NCBI GenBank assembly: GCA_021372245.1 | Contig: JAJFUV010000077.1 | Location: forward strand, 1-42,691 | DNA: 42,691 nucleotides | Source of the DNA: Terriglobales bacterium | GTDB lineage: Bacteria > Acidobacteriota > Terriglobia > Bryobacterales > Bryobacteraceae | Reading direction: 5' to 3' | In this document: positions 33,941-41,809 of the stretch, piece by piece | How the letters are laid out: the number at the start of each line of letters is the position of its first letter | How positions within the stretch are numbered: the first letter of the stretch is position 1 | Made by a program: the position numbers and the translations under genes | Notes under the pieces: model-generated | Databases searched by the model: none | The model's input: the letters and a program-made list of their open reading frames with translations, nothing else | Told to the model about the DNA's origin: nothing

Positions 33941-36070
33941 ATGATCGCAGCATTCGCCCTGGCAGTTGTCTCCGTCATCCCGCCCACCGGCGCCGACCAG
34001 GGCCAGCAGTTCGCGGCCCAGGAACTCTCGCGGTATCTGGCCCGAGTCACCGGCCAAGAAGTCACCGTGGGGGATGCGAAAGCCGCGCACCGCTTCAGGT
34101 TGGGTGAAGCGCCCGCCGGAGTGCCGCTCAAGCCGGACGGCTTCCTCCTGCGACGACAGGGTCCGGACATCCTGATCCAGGGGCGCGGCTCGCGCGGCGT
34201 GCTCTACGGTTGTTACGCATACCTGGAGCGCCTGGGGGTGCGATGGTACTTTCCCGGAAAGGATTACGAGATCGTTCCCCGGCGCGCCATCGATTGGAAC
34301 GCGGCGCTCGACGTCGTCGAGTCTCCCGCCATTCCTCTGCGCATCCTCGACTACTCCACTTACACGTACAGTCCGGTGGAAGAGTGGATCGACTTCGCCG
34401 CCAAGGCGCGTCTCAACCGCATCCTCTTCGGCTCGTCCTGGCCCGCCCGTGACTGGTTCGCGACGCAGCGCGAACGACTGCTCCCGCAGTTGCGCAAGCG
34501 CGGGCTCATGATCGAGGTCGGCGGCCACCTGTTGCCCACTTTCCTTCCGCGGACGATGTTCAAGGAGCGTCCCGACTGGTTCCGCCGCAATCGGGACGGC
34601 GCGCGCACGCCCGATTTCAACTTCAACCCATTCCACCCCGGCGCGCTGAAGTACGTTACCGAGGGTGCCGTGAAGTATTTGACCAGCGTGCCCGAAGCGA
34701 GCCTCTACCACCTGTGGCCGGACGACCTTTCCGAGGGCGGGTGGACCCACGAACCGGGCAAGGAGCAGTACACACCGTCGGACCAATCGCTGCTGGTGGC
34801 CAATAACATCGTCTCTAAATTGCGGGAAACGCTGCCTGCGGCGAACCTCGTGTATCTCTCCTACCACGACAGCATGCCGGTGCCCCGCGTAGTGAAGCCG
34901 GTGCCGGGGATCATTTACTTCTATGCGCCACGCGAGCGCTGTTACACGCATGCCATGGACGATCCGGATTGCGCCGCGAATCGCAAGTACGCCAAGGCGC
35001 TCGAAGATGCCATGCCGGTGTTCGGCGCGGCCAATGCGCAGGTGTTCGATTATTACGTCGACCAGATCCTGTATCAGAACATGGCCAGCCCGCCGCAACC
35101 AGAGGTTATAGCAGCCGACACCCGCTACTATCGCCGCCTCGGCGTTCCGCGGCTCGGCACGCTCACCGTGAATTCCTCCGAATACGTGACGCCCGCCGTG
35201 AACATGTTCCTGTTCCCGCGCGCCTATTGGAATCCGGATCAGGACCTGAACGTCCCGCTCAACGAGTACGCAGTCACCTACTTCGGGGACGCCGGAATGA
35301 AGGACTATTTCCGGGAGCTAAAGCTCGCCCTCGGCGGCCTGGTGAAGATGTGCCGTTTTGAGCGCATGATGTACTCCTGGTATCACCCGGACGCGGTGAC
35401 CGAGAGCGAAGAAGCACTGTCGTTCCATGCGGAGAACATGGAGCAGGCCATTCGCGGCCCGCTCCCGCGGGCACAGGCGCACCTGGAAGCCGCCTTGCGC
35501 CGTGCGGGCAGCCCAGTCTATCGGCGGCGGATCGAGCGCGAGAAAGAGTCGCTCGACTACACGTTCCTGCAGGCGAGGCTGTACTGGCACCTGGTGCGCG
35601 GCGAGCGGGCGTTCCGCACGTGCCGTGAGCGCCAGGAGCGCGACGCGTGCCTCGTCGCGGCGAGTGCCTCCGTGCTGGCGCGGCACTACCGCATCCGGCT
35701 AGAACGCTTCATCGGCCGCACCAGACTCAAAGGAGAGCCGATTGTCGGCGATACCGAGGGCATGGCGCGAAAACTCCGCGGCTTGGCCCGCCGCAGCATC
35801 GTCAACACGAATTTCCTGTATCAACAACTCCCCGCCGGCGTGGACGGAGCAGTGATCGATTCGGGCGGCGATTCCCTGGCGGTGCTTTACACCGATGCGC
35901 CGGGGCCAGTTCACGCGAAGGCCAGTGCGGAGGCGGGCATTGAGTGGCGCGACGAGTTCGGCCAGCCATTGAAGACGCCGCTCAACGTGGCCGGTCGTCC
36001 CGTGGTCGCTTACGGGCGCGGTCTCGGACCCGTCACGCTTTTCAACCGCATCCTGGCGAGCCTGCGGTAG
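33941..36070 (+). CDS. second DUF4838 (glycosidase-like) protein
   Basis: The 709-aa protein is a divergent paralogue of the preceding gene. It starts at an ATG preceded by GAGGGGAG and has a short hydrophobic N-terminus (MIAAFALAVVSVIPPTGA). The N-terminal domain is similar (QQFAAQELSRYLARVTGQEV; GVLYGCYAYLERLGVRWYFP), and the barrel has LYHLWPDDLSEGGW around residues 250-265 where the paralogue has the QND-Cys segment, so the Cys cluster is absent. A helical region (about 470-600) follows. It may hydrolyse glycosidic bonds in the periplasm or outside the cell. The two genes probably form one transcription unit. Confidence 0.88.
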   Translation: MIAAFALAVVSVIPPTGADQGQQFAAQELSRYLARVTGQEVTVGDAKAAHRFRLGEAPAGVPLKPDGFLLRRQGPDILIQGRGSRGVLYGCYAYLERLGVRWYFPGKDYEIVPRRAIDWNAALDVVESPAIPLRILDYSTYTYSPVEEWIDFAAKARLNRILFGSSWPARDWFATQRERLLPQLRKRGLMIEVGGHLLPTFLPRTMFKERPDWFRRNRDGARTPDFNFNPFHPGALKYVTEGAVKYLTSVPEASLYHLWPDDLSEGGWTHEPGKEQYTPSDQSLLVANNIVSKLRETLPAANLVYLSYHDSMPVPRVVKPVPGIIYFYAPRERCYTHAMDDPDCAANRKYAKALEDAMPVFGAANAQVFDYYVDQILYQNMASPPQPEVIAADTRYYRRLGVPRLGTLTVNSSEYVTPAVNMFLFPRAYWNPDQDLNVPLNEYAVTYFGDAGMKDYFRELKLALGGLVKMCRFERMMYSWYHPDAVTESEEALSFHAENMEQAIRGPLPRAQAHLEAALRRAGSPVYRRRIEREKESLDYTFLQARLYWHLVRGERAFRTCRERQERDACLVAASASVLARHYRIRLERFIGRTRLKGEPIVGDTEGMARKLRGLARRSIVNTNFLYQQLPAGVDGAVIDSGGDSLAVLYTDAPGPVHAKASAEAGIEWRDEFGQPLKTPLNVAGRPVVAYGRGLGPVTLFNRILASLR

Positions 36071-36115
36071 GATCCCGAACATCCCGGGAGATTGCGCTCC
36101 TCGGCCAATTCGACC

Positions 36116-36745
36116 TCAATCCGCTTTGTTGATCTTGTGGAATCTCATTGAGTTCGGACCATCGGCCGTCTCTATAGCGGGATACGGCGTACTCGGATCG
36201 TCCGTGAAGAGAGTGCCAGTCATCACCAAAGCGTCGCCCACCTTTCGCATTTTCCAAAATGCCTGAACGGAGAGAAACGGCGTGCCTGGGGCACTGGCTT
36301 TATAGCAATAAATCGGAACTTGCACGACGGTGCTGCCGGCCGGGCTCAACACTTGGTCTGATGTGCCTCCGGGGACCTCTTGCGCTCCGGCTATAACTCG
36401 CCCTGCTCCGGGGAAGCTACCGGTCGAGACAAGATCTTTGCCCTGGGCCTTTGCATAGCCGAGATATATCCCGCGGCGGTTATCAACGGCGTCGCCAACG
36501 GGGAGGTTTGCTATAGGGGGCACAGTGCAAGCCCTAATGAAGGTGTCGCTGAAACGCAGATCCAGGATGTCGTCCCCGCCCACGTGCTCAGTAATCTCCA
36601 GGGTTATAAGCCCGCCGTCCAGCGGATCGTTGCCTTGCCAGATACCGAGAAAGTCTTTCTTATCTGAGGCATGCATCGCTCCTGAAAACGTAACGGATGA
36701 CAAGAACAAACCTGCGATCAGCCCCTTGAACGATAGTCGGTTCAT
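36116..36745 (-). CDS. secreted hypothetical protein, 209 aa
   Basis: The protein has a clear signal peptide (LSFKGLIAGLFLSSVTFSGA) and a beta-rich body starting with FLGIWQGNDPLDGGLITLEI, a pattern common in small extracytoplasmic lipocalin-like or DUF-type domains. Two cysteines (IRACTVPP and PIYCYKAS) could pair. No catalytic motif is seen. It is less G+C-rich than its neighbours and convergent with the DUF4838 pair. The 187-bp gap upstream (36746-36932) contains only short inverted repeats and no gene. Confidence 0.68.
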   Translation of the reverse strand: MNRLSFKGLIAGLFLSSVTFSGAMHASDKKDFLGIWQGNDPLDGGLITLEITEHVGGDDILDLRFSDTFIRACTVPPIANLPVGDAVDNRRGIYLGYAKAQGKDLVSTGSFPGAGRVIAGAQEVPGGTSDQVLSPAGSTVVQVPIYCYKASAPGTPFLSVQAFWKMRKVGDALVMTGTLFTDDPSTPYPAIETADGPNSMRFHKINKAD

Positions 36746-36932
36746 ATTCCATTCCCCTATCGGTCCAGCCTTTGCCGGTATGGACCGGAATATCCTCTTC
36801 GCTCTCCGGATAGGATGATTCTACATCCCACGCGCCCCAGCGGTACCCGTTTTATGGACACTTGTGGTACTAGGCGTCCCAGTTCGGCTGCCGGTCCGGG
36901 AATGGTGATTGAGTGTAATGTCCCGTGGTTCC

Positions 36933-37487
36933 CTACCGGTAATTCTTGTCATCGACCCTGCTCAGGTCGATCCCGTCATGGAGGACGCCTAAGGTCACGA
37001 TGGCGAAGGTGAAGACCTTCGTATCCGGCTCCAGGTGGCCTCCGAACGCCCCATCCGGAGTTGCCAGTGTCACGTGTGCGTGCACGCGCCCAGCGATAAT
37101 GTACCCGTTCATATTCAGCAAATCCGAAGGCTTCGTGGGATCCTTCACGAAGACGTTCTTGGACGGGAACGTGCTGTTGCTCACCTGGTGTACGTGATAG
37201 TTTCGCAGCGACCCCGCGCCTGCCAGAATCACCGCATTACGGATCTTCTGTTCCTTTACCATCTTCTCCAGCCCGCCCAGCAGGTCGGTCTGATACTTGA
37301 AGCGCAGGATCACGATCTTCTCGAACTGCCCCGTGATGGCATAGACGTCCGGCACAGCGGCGCTGTTCGGCTTCGCGTCCTCCGCCGGGGTAGTGGTGAT
37401 GGTGACCTCCCTGCGGGTCTGTTGCCCCGCCGCTATCATGGCGGCAACAGCCAGCAAAAACAAAACTCGATTTGCTCTCCGCATCAA
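36933..37487 (-). CDS. exported PPC/PCC (DUF296) domain protein
   Basis: The 184-aa protein has a signal peptide (MMRRANRVLFLLAVAAMIAA) and then a PPC (DUF296) domain: IVILRFKYQTDLLGGLEKMV, KIRNAVILAGAGSLRNYHVH, and the His-containing core GRVHAHVTLATPDGAFGGHL with the GxHxHxx...GGH pattern. PPC domains form trimers; in plants they occur with AT-hooks, in bacteria alone with unknown role. Export of a PPC protein is less usual and suggests a ligand or metal-binding role outside the cytoplasm. It is divergent from the dehydratase gene; the 175 bp between them (37488-37662) hold no other gene. Confidence 0.85.
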   Translation of the reverse strand: MMRRANRVLFLLAVAAMIAAGQQTRREVTITTTPAEDAKPNSAAVPDVYAITGQFEKIVILRFKYQTDLLGGLEKMVKEQKIRNAVILAGAGSLRNYHVHQVSNSTFPSKNVFVKDPTKPSDLLNMNGYIIAGRVHAHVTLATPDGAFGGHLEPDTKVFTFAIVTLGVLHDGIDLSRVDDKNYR

Positions 37488-37662
37488 ACACCTCCTCTCG
37501 ATCCCAAGGTTTCATTTCGCCGGCAGCGCGTCAGCCGAGGGAATGCTCCTCCCCGGTGCCTGGGCTCCGGGAATCGACTACAATGACCTCTACCGTCGGC
37601 CGTTGCATTACTGATACCGCAGGTACAGATCCGGCGAACAGATACCCCATGGAGGCAATTGT

Positions 37663-38880
37663 ATGTCGCAAACGCAGATCGACCGTCGCTCGTGGCTTCG
37701 CAACTTAACTGGAGCCGCCGGCCTGTTCGGACTCGAAGCCTCGTTTCTCGCCCAACGGAGCGACGCCGCCCAAGTTGGGCCAAAGGACAGGATCAAGGTC
37801 ACGAAGGTAGAAAGCTTCGTCCTGAAGAACTCCTGGGTTTTCGTCAAGATCTCCACCGACGCCGGCATTGTGGGCTGGGGTGAAATGCTGAAGGACGACG
37901 CGAAGGCATGCGCCGCCGGAGCGCTGGAAGTGGGAGACTACCTGGTCGGGCAGGATCCCTGCCGCGTCGTCCATCATTGGCAAGCCATTCACCGTGGCGC
38001 CTTCTACCGCGGCGGCCCTGTCAAGACCGCGATATCGAGCGGCATCGACATGGCGCTCTGGGACATCACGGGCAAGGTGCATGGCGTCCCCGTCTACAAG
38101 TTGCTGGGCGGCCCCACGCGCGACCGCATCCGCGTATACGGGCACGTCAGCAAGGAAACCGGCGTCAACGCCATGAAGGTCGGGCCGCGCGGCGCCTCAC
38201 GCGGAGCCATCAAGTACGTCGAAGGCCAGAAGTTCGTCGATGAAGTCGTGGAGAACTTCAGGGCCCTCCGGCAGAAATACGGTTCCGGAGTCGACATCGC
38301 GATCGACTTTCACGGCGCCGTGCAACCGCCCACCGCAATGTTGCTGGTAAAGGCGCTGGAGCCCTACCAGCCGTGGTTTTACGAGGAAGTGGTGCAGTGC
38401 CTGAATGTGGACGTGATGGCCGAAATCGCCAAGAAGACGCACATCCCATTGGCGACCGGAGAGCGGATCTTCACCAAGTGGGGATTCCGGGAGATCCTGG
38501 AGAAAAGGGCCGCGACCATCATTCAGCCCGACGTCTGTTACGCCGGCGGCATCACCGAGCTCAGGCTGATCGCCGGCATGGCCGAGGCCTACTACACACC
38601 TGTCGCGCCGCACAATCCGCAGGGCCCCTGCTCCCTGGCTGCGAGCATGCAGATTGCTGCCTGCATCCCGAACTTCCTGGTCCAGGAGCGGGGTGACAAC
38701 AATTATTCCGACCTGCTAGCCAAGCCGCTTCCCGCTGTTCAGAACGGGCACCGCCCAATCCTTACGGATCCCGGACTCGGAATCACCATCGACGAAAACA
38801 AGCTCATGGCTCAGGTCGGCGAGCCCGGCGAGTACCGCCCGCAGCTCGATCCCGACGACGGCTCAGTGGTGGACTGGTAG
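37663..38880 (+). CDS. Tat-exported mandelate racemase/galactonate dehydratase-like enzyme
   Basis: The 405-aa protein belongs to the enolase superfamily and most resembles D-galactonate dehydratase. It shows the capping domain, D215-x-H217 (AIDFHGAVQPP), E241 (WFYEEVVQ), the ATGERI segment (E267) and VAPHNPQGPCSLAA with H317, that is, three metal ligands and two histidines in the dehydratase arrangement. A twin-arginine leader precedes it (DRRSWLRNLTGAAGLFGLEA), implying folding in the cytoplasm and export. Likely reaction is dehydration of a sugar acid to a 2-keto-3-deoxy acid. A GGAGG stretch lies upstream of the ATG. Exact substrate cannot be read from sequence. Confidence 0.9.
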   Translation: MSQTQIDRRSWLRNLTGAAGLFGLEASFLAQRSDAAQVGPKDRIKVTKVESFVLKNSWVFVKISTDAGIVGWGEMLKDDAKACAAGALEVGDYLVGQDPCRVVHHWQAIHRGAFYRGGPVKTAISSGIDMALWDITGKVHGVPVYKLLGGPTRDRIRVYGHVSKETGVNAMKVGPRGASRGAIKYVEGQKFVDEVVENFRALRQKYGSGVDIAIDFHGAVQPPTAMLLVKALEPYQPWFYEEVVQCLNVDVMAEIAKKTHIPLATGERIFTKWGFREILEKRAATIIQPDVCYAGGITELRLIAGMAEAYYTPVAPHNPQGPCSLAASMQIAACIPNFLVQERGDNNYSDLLAKPLPAVQNGHRPILTDPGLGITIDENKLMAQVGEPGEYRPQLDPDDGSVVDW

Positions 38881-38908
38881 CTCGCCGGATCTCAACGGCA
38901 CCGGCGAG
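38881..38908 (+). terminator. perfect 8-bp hairpin after the dehydratase gene
   Basis: CTCGCCGG (38881-38888) pairs with CCGGCGAG (38901-38908) around a 12-nt loop, starting at the base after the stop codon. No T-run follows. It lies between convergent genes and may separate their transcripts. Confidence 0.45.
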
Positions 38909-38932
38909 GCAGGTTTCCCGGCGTGCAAAGTA

Positions 38933-39640
38933 TCACATCGCCGCGGATGCCTGCTGCTCCGGAGGCGGAGCCTGCGGCGGCTCGGCCGGGATCGCCGGCG
39001 GTGGCTCCGTCGTCACCGCGGGTGATGGTGCGATGGCGTCCAATGCCATCTTGGCCACCAAAAGAGGCCGTTTGACGTTGTTTTCGAGATCGGCCGCCAT
39101 AGCCTCGATCTCCGCTTTGGTAGGCGCGGACTCAAGAACTCCCATGATTTGCTGCACGCGGGTGGCAGCACCTTCTACCGACGTGGCGACACTGGACACC
39201 GAGGCTTTGAGGGCTTCAATCTCGGTCTTCAAGATATCCAATGTGGACATGATCGACTCTCCTTGTTGAATTAACGAACGTAGTATACCGAGCGAGGGAG
39301 CATCCAGGAAATGCAACTCGCTACTACTATCCAGCGGTGCCTGGCGAAGGTCGTAATAAAGCAGGGCGTCGTCGATTTCGAGGTTGGTCTTCTCCTCACG
39401 CAGCACCCGTTGAAGTGTCCATCGGTCACGAATATTGCGGTGAGCCAGAAGGTGTTCTATCTCCCCTGCAACTTGGTCGCTGATGGCGAGCAAAATATCG
39501 GATCTTGAGAGACGTCCGCGATAGACCTCTGCGAAAAGGTGTTGCACGGCATCGGAGTGACTGATCCCGATCCTCTTGGCGATGGCGGCAGGCGAGTGCC
39601 CTTCCCTAAGAAGCTCGACGATTTCCTCGTGAACGGGCAT
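38933..39640 (-). CDS. hypothetical protein with HTH-like N-terminus and coiled-coil region
   Basis: The 235-aa protein has an N-terminal helix-turn-helix-like segment (IVELLREGHSPAAIAKRIGI, then SHSDAVQHLF), a middle helical part, a long amphipathic helix likely to form a coiled coil (IMSTLDILKTEIEALKASVS, VEGAATRVQQIMGVLESA), and a Pro/Glu-rich tail. It has no signal peptide. It might be a DNA-associated or structural protein; I do not recognise the family. It is the last gene before the tRNA-fragment attachment site and may be the native neighbour of the tRNA locus. Confidence 0.65.
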   Translation of the reverse strand: MPVHEEIVELLREGHSPAAIAKRIGISHSDAVQHLFAEVYRGRLSRSDILLAISDQVAGEIEHLLAHRNIRDRWTLQRVLREEKTNLEIDDALLYYDLRQAPLDSSSELHFLDAPSLGILRSLIQQGESIMSTLDILKTEIEALKASVSSVATSVEGAATRVQQIMGVLESAPTKAEIEAMAADLENNVKRPLLVAKMALDAIAPSPAVTTEPPPAIPAEPPQAPPPEQQASAAM

Positions 39641-39756
39641 ACACGACTCGAACTGGCCAAACGGAATGAATTCGGTATCGTTCGTCTACGACATCAAGTC
39701 CGGATCGGCCGCCGATCAGTATACATCGAACTCACCCGAGGCGGCCAGGCGAACGA

Positions 39757-39801
<45 letters not shown>

Positions 39802-39884
39802 TCAGAGCGTAGACTGCAAATAAAGAATTTTGCGTCTACGGCGTGGATTAGAAGCGATAGCAAGTCCAACCCAGTTTCAGCAGG

Positions 39885-39924
39885 TTGGCTCCGAGCGGTT
39901 CTTAATGGAGCCATTTTGGAGCCA
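39885..39924. repeat. short direct and inverted repeats beside the attachment site
   Basis: TGGAGCCA occurs at 39906-39913 and again at 39917-39924, 11 bp apart (one helical turn), and a near-inverted copy TGGCTCCG lies at 39886-39893. They are about 85-120 bp from the tRNA fragment in a stretch without genes (39802-40027). Their position suits recombinase arm-type or excisionase sites; this is inference. No integrase gene could be read in this gap. Confidence 0.4.
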
Positions 39925-40027
39925 CACGCCTCTGTAGCCTTGACGGAATCGCTCTCTACCATGGTGACCGCCAGAATCGCCGTGATGCGGAGCGCCGCCT
40001 GGGATCATCGTAGGTGATCGATGACTT

Positions 40028-40783
40028 TCAACCTCCCCCCCCGCCCGAGCTTCTCGCTTCCCGTACGGCGGCGCGTATCCATTCTATGGGCGGAACACCC
40101 GTGCGGGAGCTTCCCACCGCGTACGTGCGGCACGTTAACCCATATGCCCGTACCGATCGGGCCGACACTTCGACATCGAGTCCGTTTACGCGAATGGTGG
40201 GCGAGCCGAGAAAGCGCAGCGCTAGTGCCGTCGCTGCATCTTTTACTTCGACCTCGACTATCTCCGCTATAGCGCCTTCTTGTCGCACTGCTTCACGCAC
40301 TTGGCCAAGCGCCGTCGGGTGATTAGGACAACCCTCAAAATACAAGATTTCGATCCTCATGCCCGGCTGCTCGATCCTTCGGGCGGGAAACTCCCACAGA
40401 TAGTCCTTGATTTGGTCCCGCACTCGTCGAAACGCTGTGAGCCGCTCGTCTTCTGAGCCCTCCAAAGCCGCTGGATCTTCGAAGCTGTGGTGGAGACGGT
40501 TCCCGTGGCCAGGATAGATCGGACAGCTCTCCCTGGCGTTGTCGCAGACCGTTAGCACGTAGTCAAAGGCTTCACCCGCGAAGTCGTCAACGTGCTTCGA
40601 TCGTTGGCTCGAGATATCGATACCGATTTCCTTCATAACGGCGATCGCTTCTGGACGGACCGAGCTTGGCTTGGTGCCCGCCGAGCGCACCTCGAAGCGA
40701 TCGCCCGCGATGTGTCTGAGGAGCCCCTCGGCCATCTGGCTCCGGGCCGAGTTCCCCGTGCAGAGAATCAGTACCTTCTTCAT
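40028..40783 (-). CDS. arsC: thioredoxin-coupled arsenate reductase fused to a thioredoxin-like domain
   Basis: Residues 1-135 form an LMW-phosphatase-type arsenate reductase with P-loop C8-T-G-N-S-A-R14, the relay cysteines C80 and C87 (VCDNARESCP) and the Asp-Pro at 103-104, the full disulfide-cascade set. A linker leads to a second domain (about 142-222) of thioredoxin-like fold: IEILYFEGCPNHPTALGQV with a single Cys (C152-P-N-H) and SPTIRVNGLDVE containing the cis-Pro. The C-terminus reads YGLTCRTYA and GVPPIEWIRAAV. The fusion may supply the reductant or a metal-binding site. An AGGAGG 7 nt before the ATG drives translation. A nine-C run near the 3' end makes the last residues sensitive to sequencing error. 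Confidence 0.9.
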   Translation of the reverse strand: MKKVLILCTGNSARSQMAEGLLRHIAGDRFEVRSAGTKPSSVRPEAIAVMKEIGIDISSQRSKHVDDFAGEAFDYVLTVCDNARESCPIYPGHGNRLHHSFEDPAALEGSEDERLTAFRRVRDQIKDYLWEFPARRIEQPGMRIEILYFEGCPNHPTALGQVREAVRQEGAIAEIVEVEVKDAATALALRFLGSPTIRVNGLDVEVSARSVRAYGLTCRTYAVGSSRTGVPPIEWIRAAVREARSSGGGGG

Positions 40784-40915
40784 TCACTTTCCTCCTGTCA
40801 GTTTTGCGCAATTCGCTTGGCACCGCACCCGGGACGACAACGCCGGATACGGCAAAGCGCCCGCCAGGACCTCAGCGCACAAATTGCTTAGGGAGTGAAT
40901 CTGATCTGCCATCAT
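40784..40915 (-). CDS. 43-aa Cys-containing small ORF between arsR and arsC
   Basis: The ORF begins at an ATG overlapping the arsR stop (ATGA) and its TGA lies immediately before the arsC ATG, filling the 128-bp gap between them. The peptide starts MMADQIHSLSNLCAEVLAGA and contains C13, C32 and C36 (RCQANCAKL). The arsC Shine-Dalgarno AGGAGG is inside its last codons. Tight coupling on both sides suggests a real product or a translated leader for arsC; the Cys-x3-Cys pair could bind As(III). It could also be chance, since part of this stretch is constrained only as a spacer. Confidence 0.42.
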   Translation of the reverse strand: MMADQIHSLSNLCAEVLAGALPYPALSSRVRCQANCAKLTGGK

Positions 40916-41361
40916 GAGCCAGTTCGGGGGCGGCCCTGCACCGCTGGCTCCCTCCCGATTCCTCGGTGAACGGCGTCGGAATCGCCCTTCCTCGCCACTG
41001 GCTTCGTTCCGTCGAGCACCCGGTGGCGTTTGAGAGCGTCGGCGTGCAGTGAATAGAAAGTGAACTTGCCCTCTTGCCTGGCGGAGATCAACTCTGCTTC
41101 TTGCAGCATCCACAAATGGTGAGCGAGGGTCGAAGCAGCGGCTTTGAGTGCCGCGGCGATATCGCAGGTGCACAACTCGTGCACGGACAGCAAGCCCAGA
41201 ATCTTCAGGCGTGTTTCATTTCCTAAAGCCTGAAACAATCGCGCACGTTTCGCGATGATATTGGCGTCACTCAGGACAGGGTGAATGCCTGAAGCACGTC
41301 TGGCAACTTCGCGGCATTCATCAGGACTGCACTTTAGCGCCCTCGGCTTTGTGACTGTCAT
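40912..41361 (-). CDS. arsR: ArsR/SmtB family metal(loid)-responsive repressor
   Basis: With the ATG at 41361 the protein has 149 residues. It carries a winged-helix domain: ARLFQALGNETRLKILGLLS, ELCTCDIAAALKAAASTLAH (recognition helix region) and LISARQEGKFTFYSLHADAL (wing). C64-x-C66 in ELCTCD matches the alpha-3 site that binds As(III) in ArsR; additional C11 and C16 might contribute a ligand. The frame is open to 41448, but an ATG after a G-rich stretch with a conserved-looking beginning was preferred. It heads the arsR-sORF-arsC operon and is divergent from the Cys-rich peptide gene. It likely represses both sides. Confidence 0.88.
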   Translation of the reverse strand: MTVTKPRALKCSPDECREVARRASGIHPVLSDANIIAKRARLFQALGNETRLKILGLLSVHELCTCDIAAALKAAASTLAHHLWMLQEAELISARQEGKFTFYSLHADALKRHRVLDGTKPVARKGDSDAVHRGIGREPAVQGRPRTGS

Positions 41362-41502
41362 CGTCAATGCGCCCCCTTCGCGCTCGTGGTGGCGGTCTCT
41401 CCTACGATTGCTTGTGCCCGCAACCGGGTCATCCGGCGACCGAACCACACCCTAAGCCTAAAATCGTTGAAACCGTTTCGCTAGGCATGATGATATGATA
41501 GC

Positions 41503-41519
41503 ATTATAAAACTAGTTTT
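41503..41519 (-). promoter_or_regulatory. arsR promoter -10 box with overlapping 12-bp palindrome
   Basis: On the minus strand TATAAT lies at 41503-41508, a perfect -10 box facing arsR. Directly upstream and overlapping it by one base is the perfect palindrome AAAACTAGTTTT (41508-41519), in the spacer where an ArsR-type repressor would block RNA polymerase. The palindrome is also 40 bp ahead of the divergent Cys-rich peptide gene (ATG at 41559). The whole 41362-41558 gap is A/T-rich for this window. No good -35 was found. Confidence 0.45.
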
Positions 41520-41558
41520 GTTTAGAAGATACAGTTTAGGAACGAGAGGAGACACGTC

Positions 41559-41729
41559 ATGAAAAAGAATGAAGAAACAAAGCCAAAGGGCAAGGGGTTG
41601 TTTGCCACCCTCAAGGAATCGATAACGAAGACCAGCGAGGGTTGTGGCCCAGATTGCGGCTGCCACATCGAGGCGAAGCAGGAAAAGCCAAAGGGCAGCG
41701 AGGTCGCGGAGAAGAGCGGGAAGAAGTAA
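41559..41729 (+). CDS. 56-aa Cys-rich small peptide
   Basis: The ORF starts at an ATG preceded by AGAGGAGA and encodes a charged, Lys/Glu-rich peptide (MKKNEETKPKGKGLFATLKE) with a compact Cys/His cluster in the middle, C29-G-P-D-C33-G-C35-H36, and a Lys-rich tail. It has no membrane segment or signal peptide. The cluster is typical of a soft-metal-binding site. It is divergent from arsR and 80 bp upstream of the P1B-type ATPase, which lacks its own N-terminal metal-binding domain, so it could be a metal chaperone or buffer. I recognise no named family. Confidence 0.72.
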   Translation: MKKNEETKPKGKGLFATLKESITKTSEGCGPDCGCHIEAKQEKPKGSEVAEKSGKK

Positions 41730-41809
41730 ACCGCCCCAAGTGCGGTTGCGAAGTCGCTCCGGCTATCCCTCAGGGGAAACCTATACCACTCGTTTGATAG
41801 GGGGTCGCA

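Noticed and set aside
33056..35098. 680-codon open frame on the minus strand
   Set aside because: It lies entirely opposite the two well-supported DUF4838 genes, is rich in Arg/His/Gly/Val as codon-shadow frames are, and spans the gap between them without any recognisable domain.
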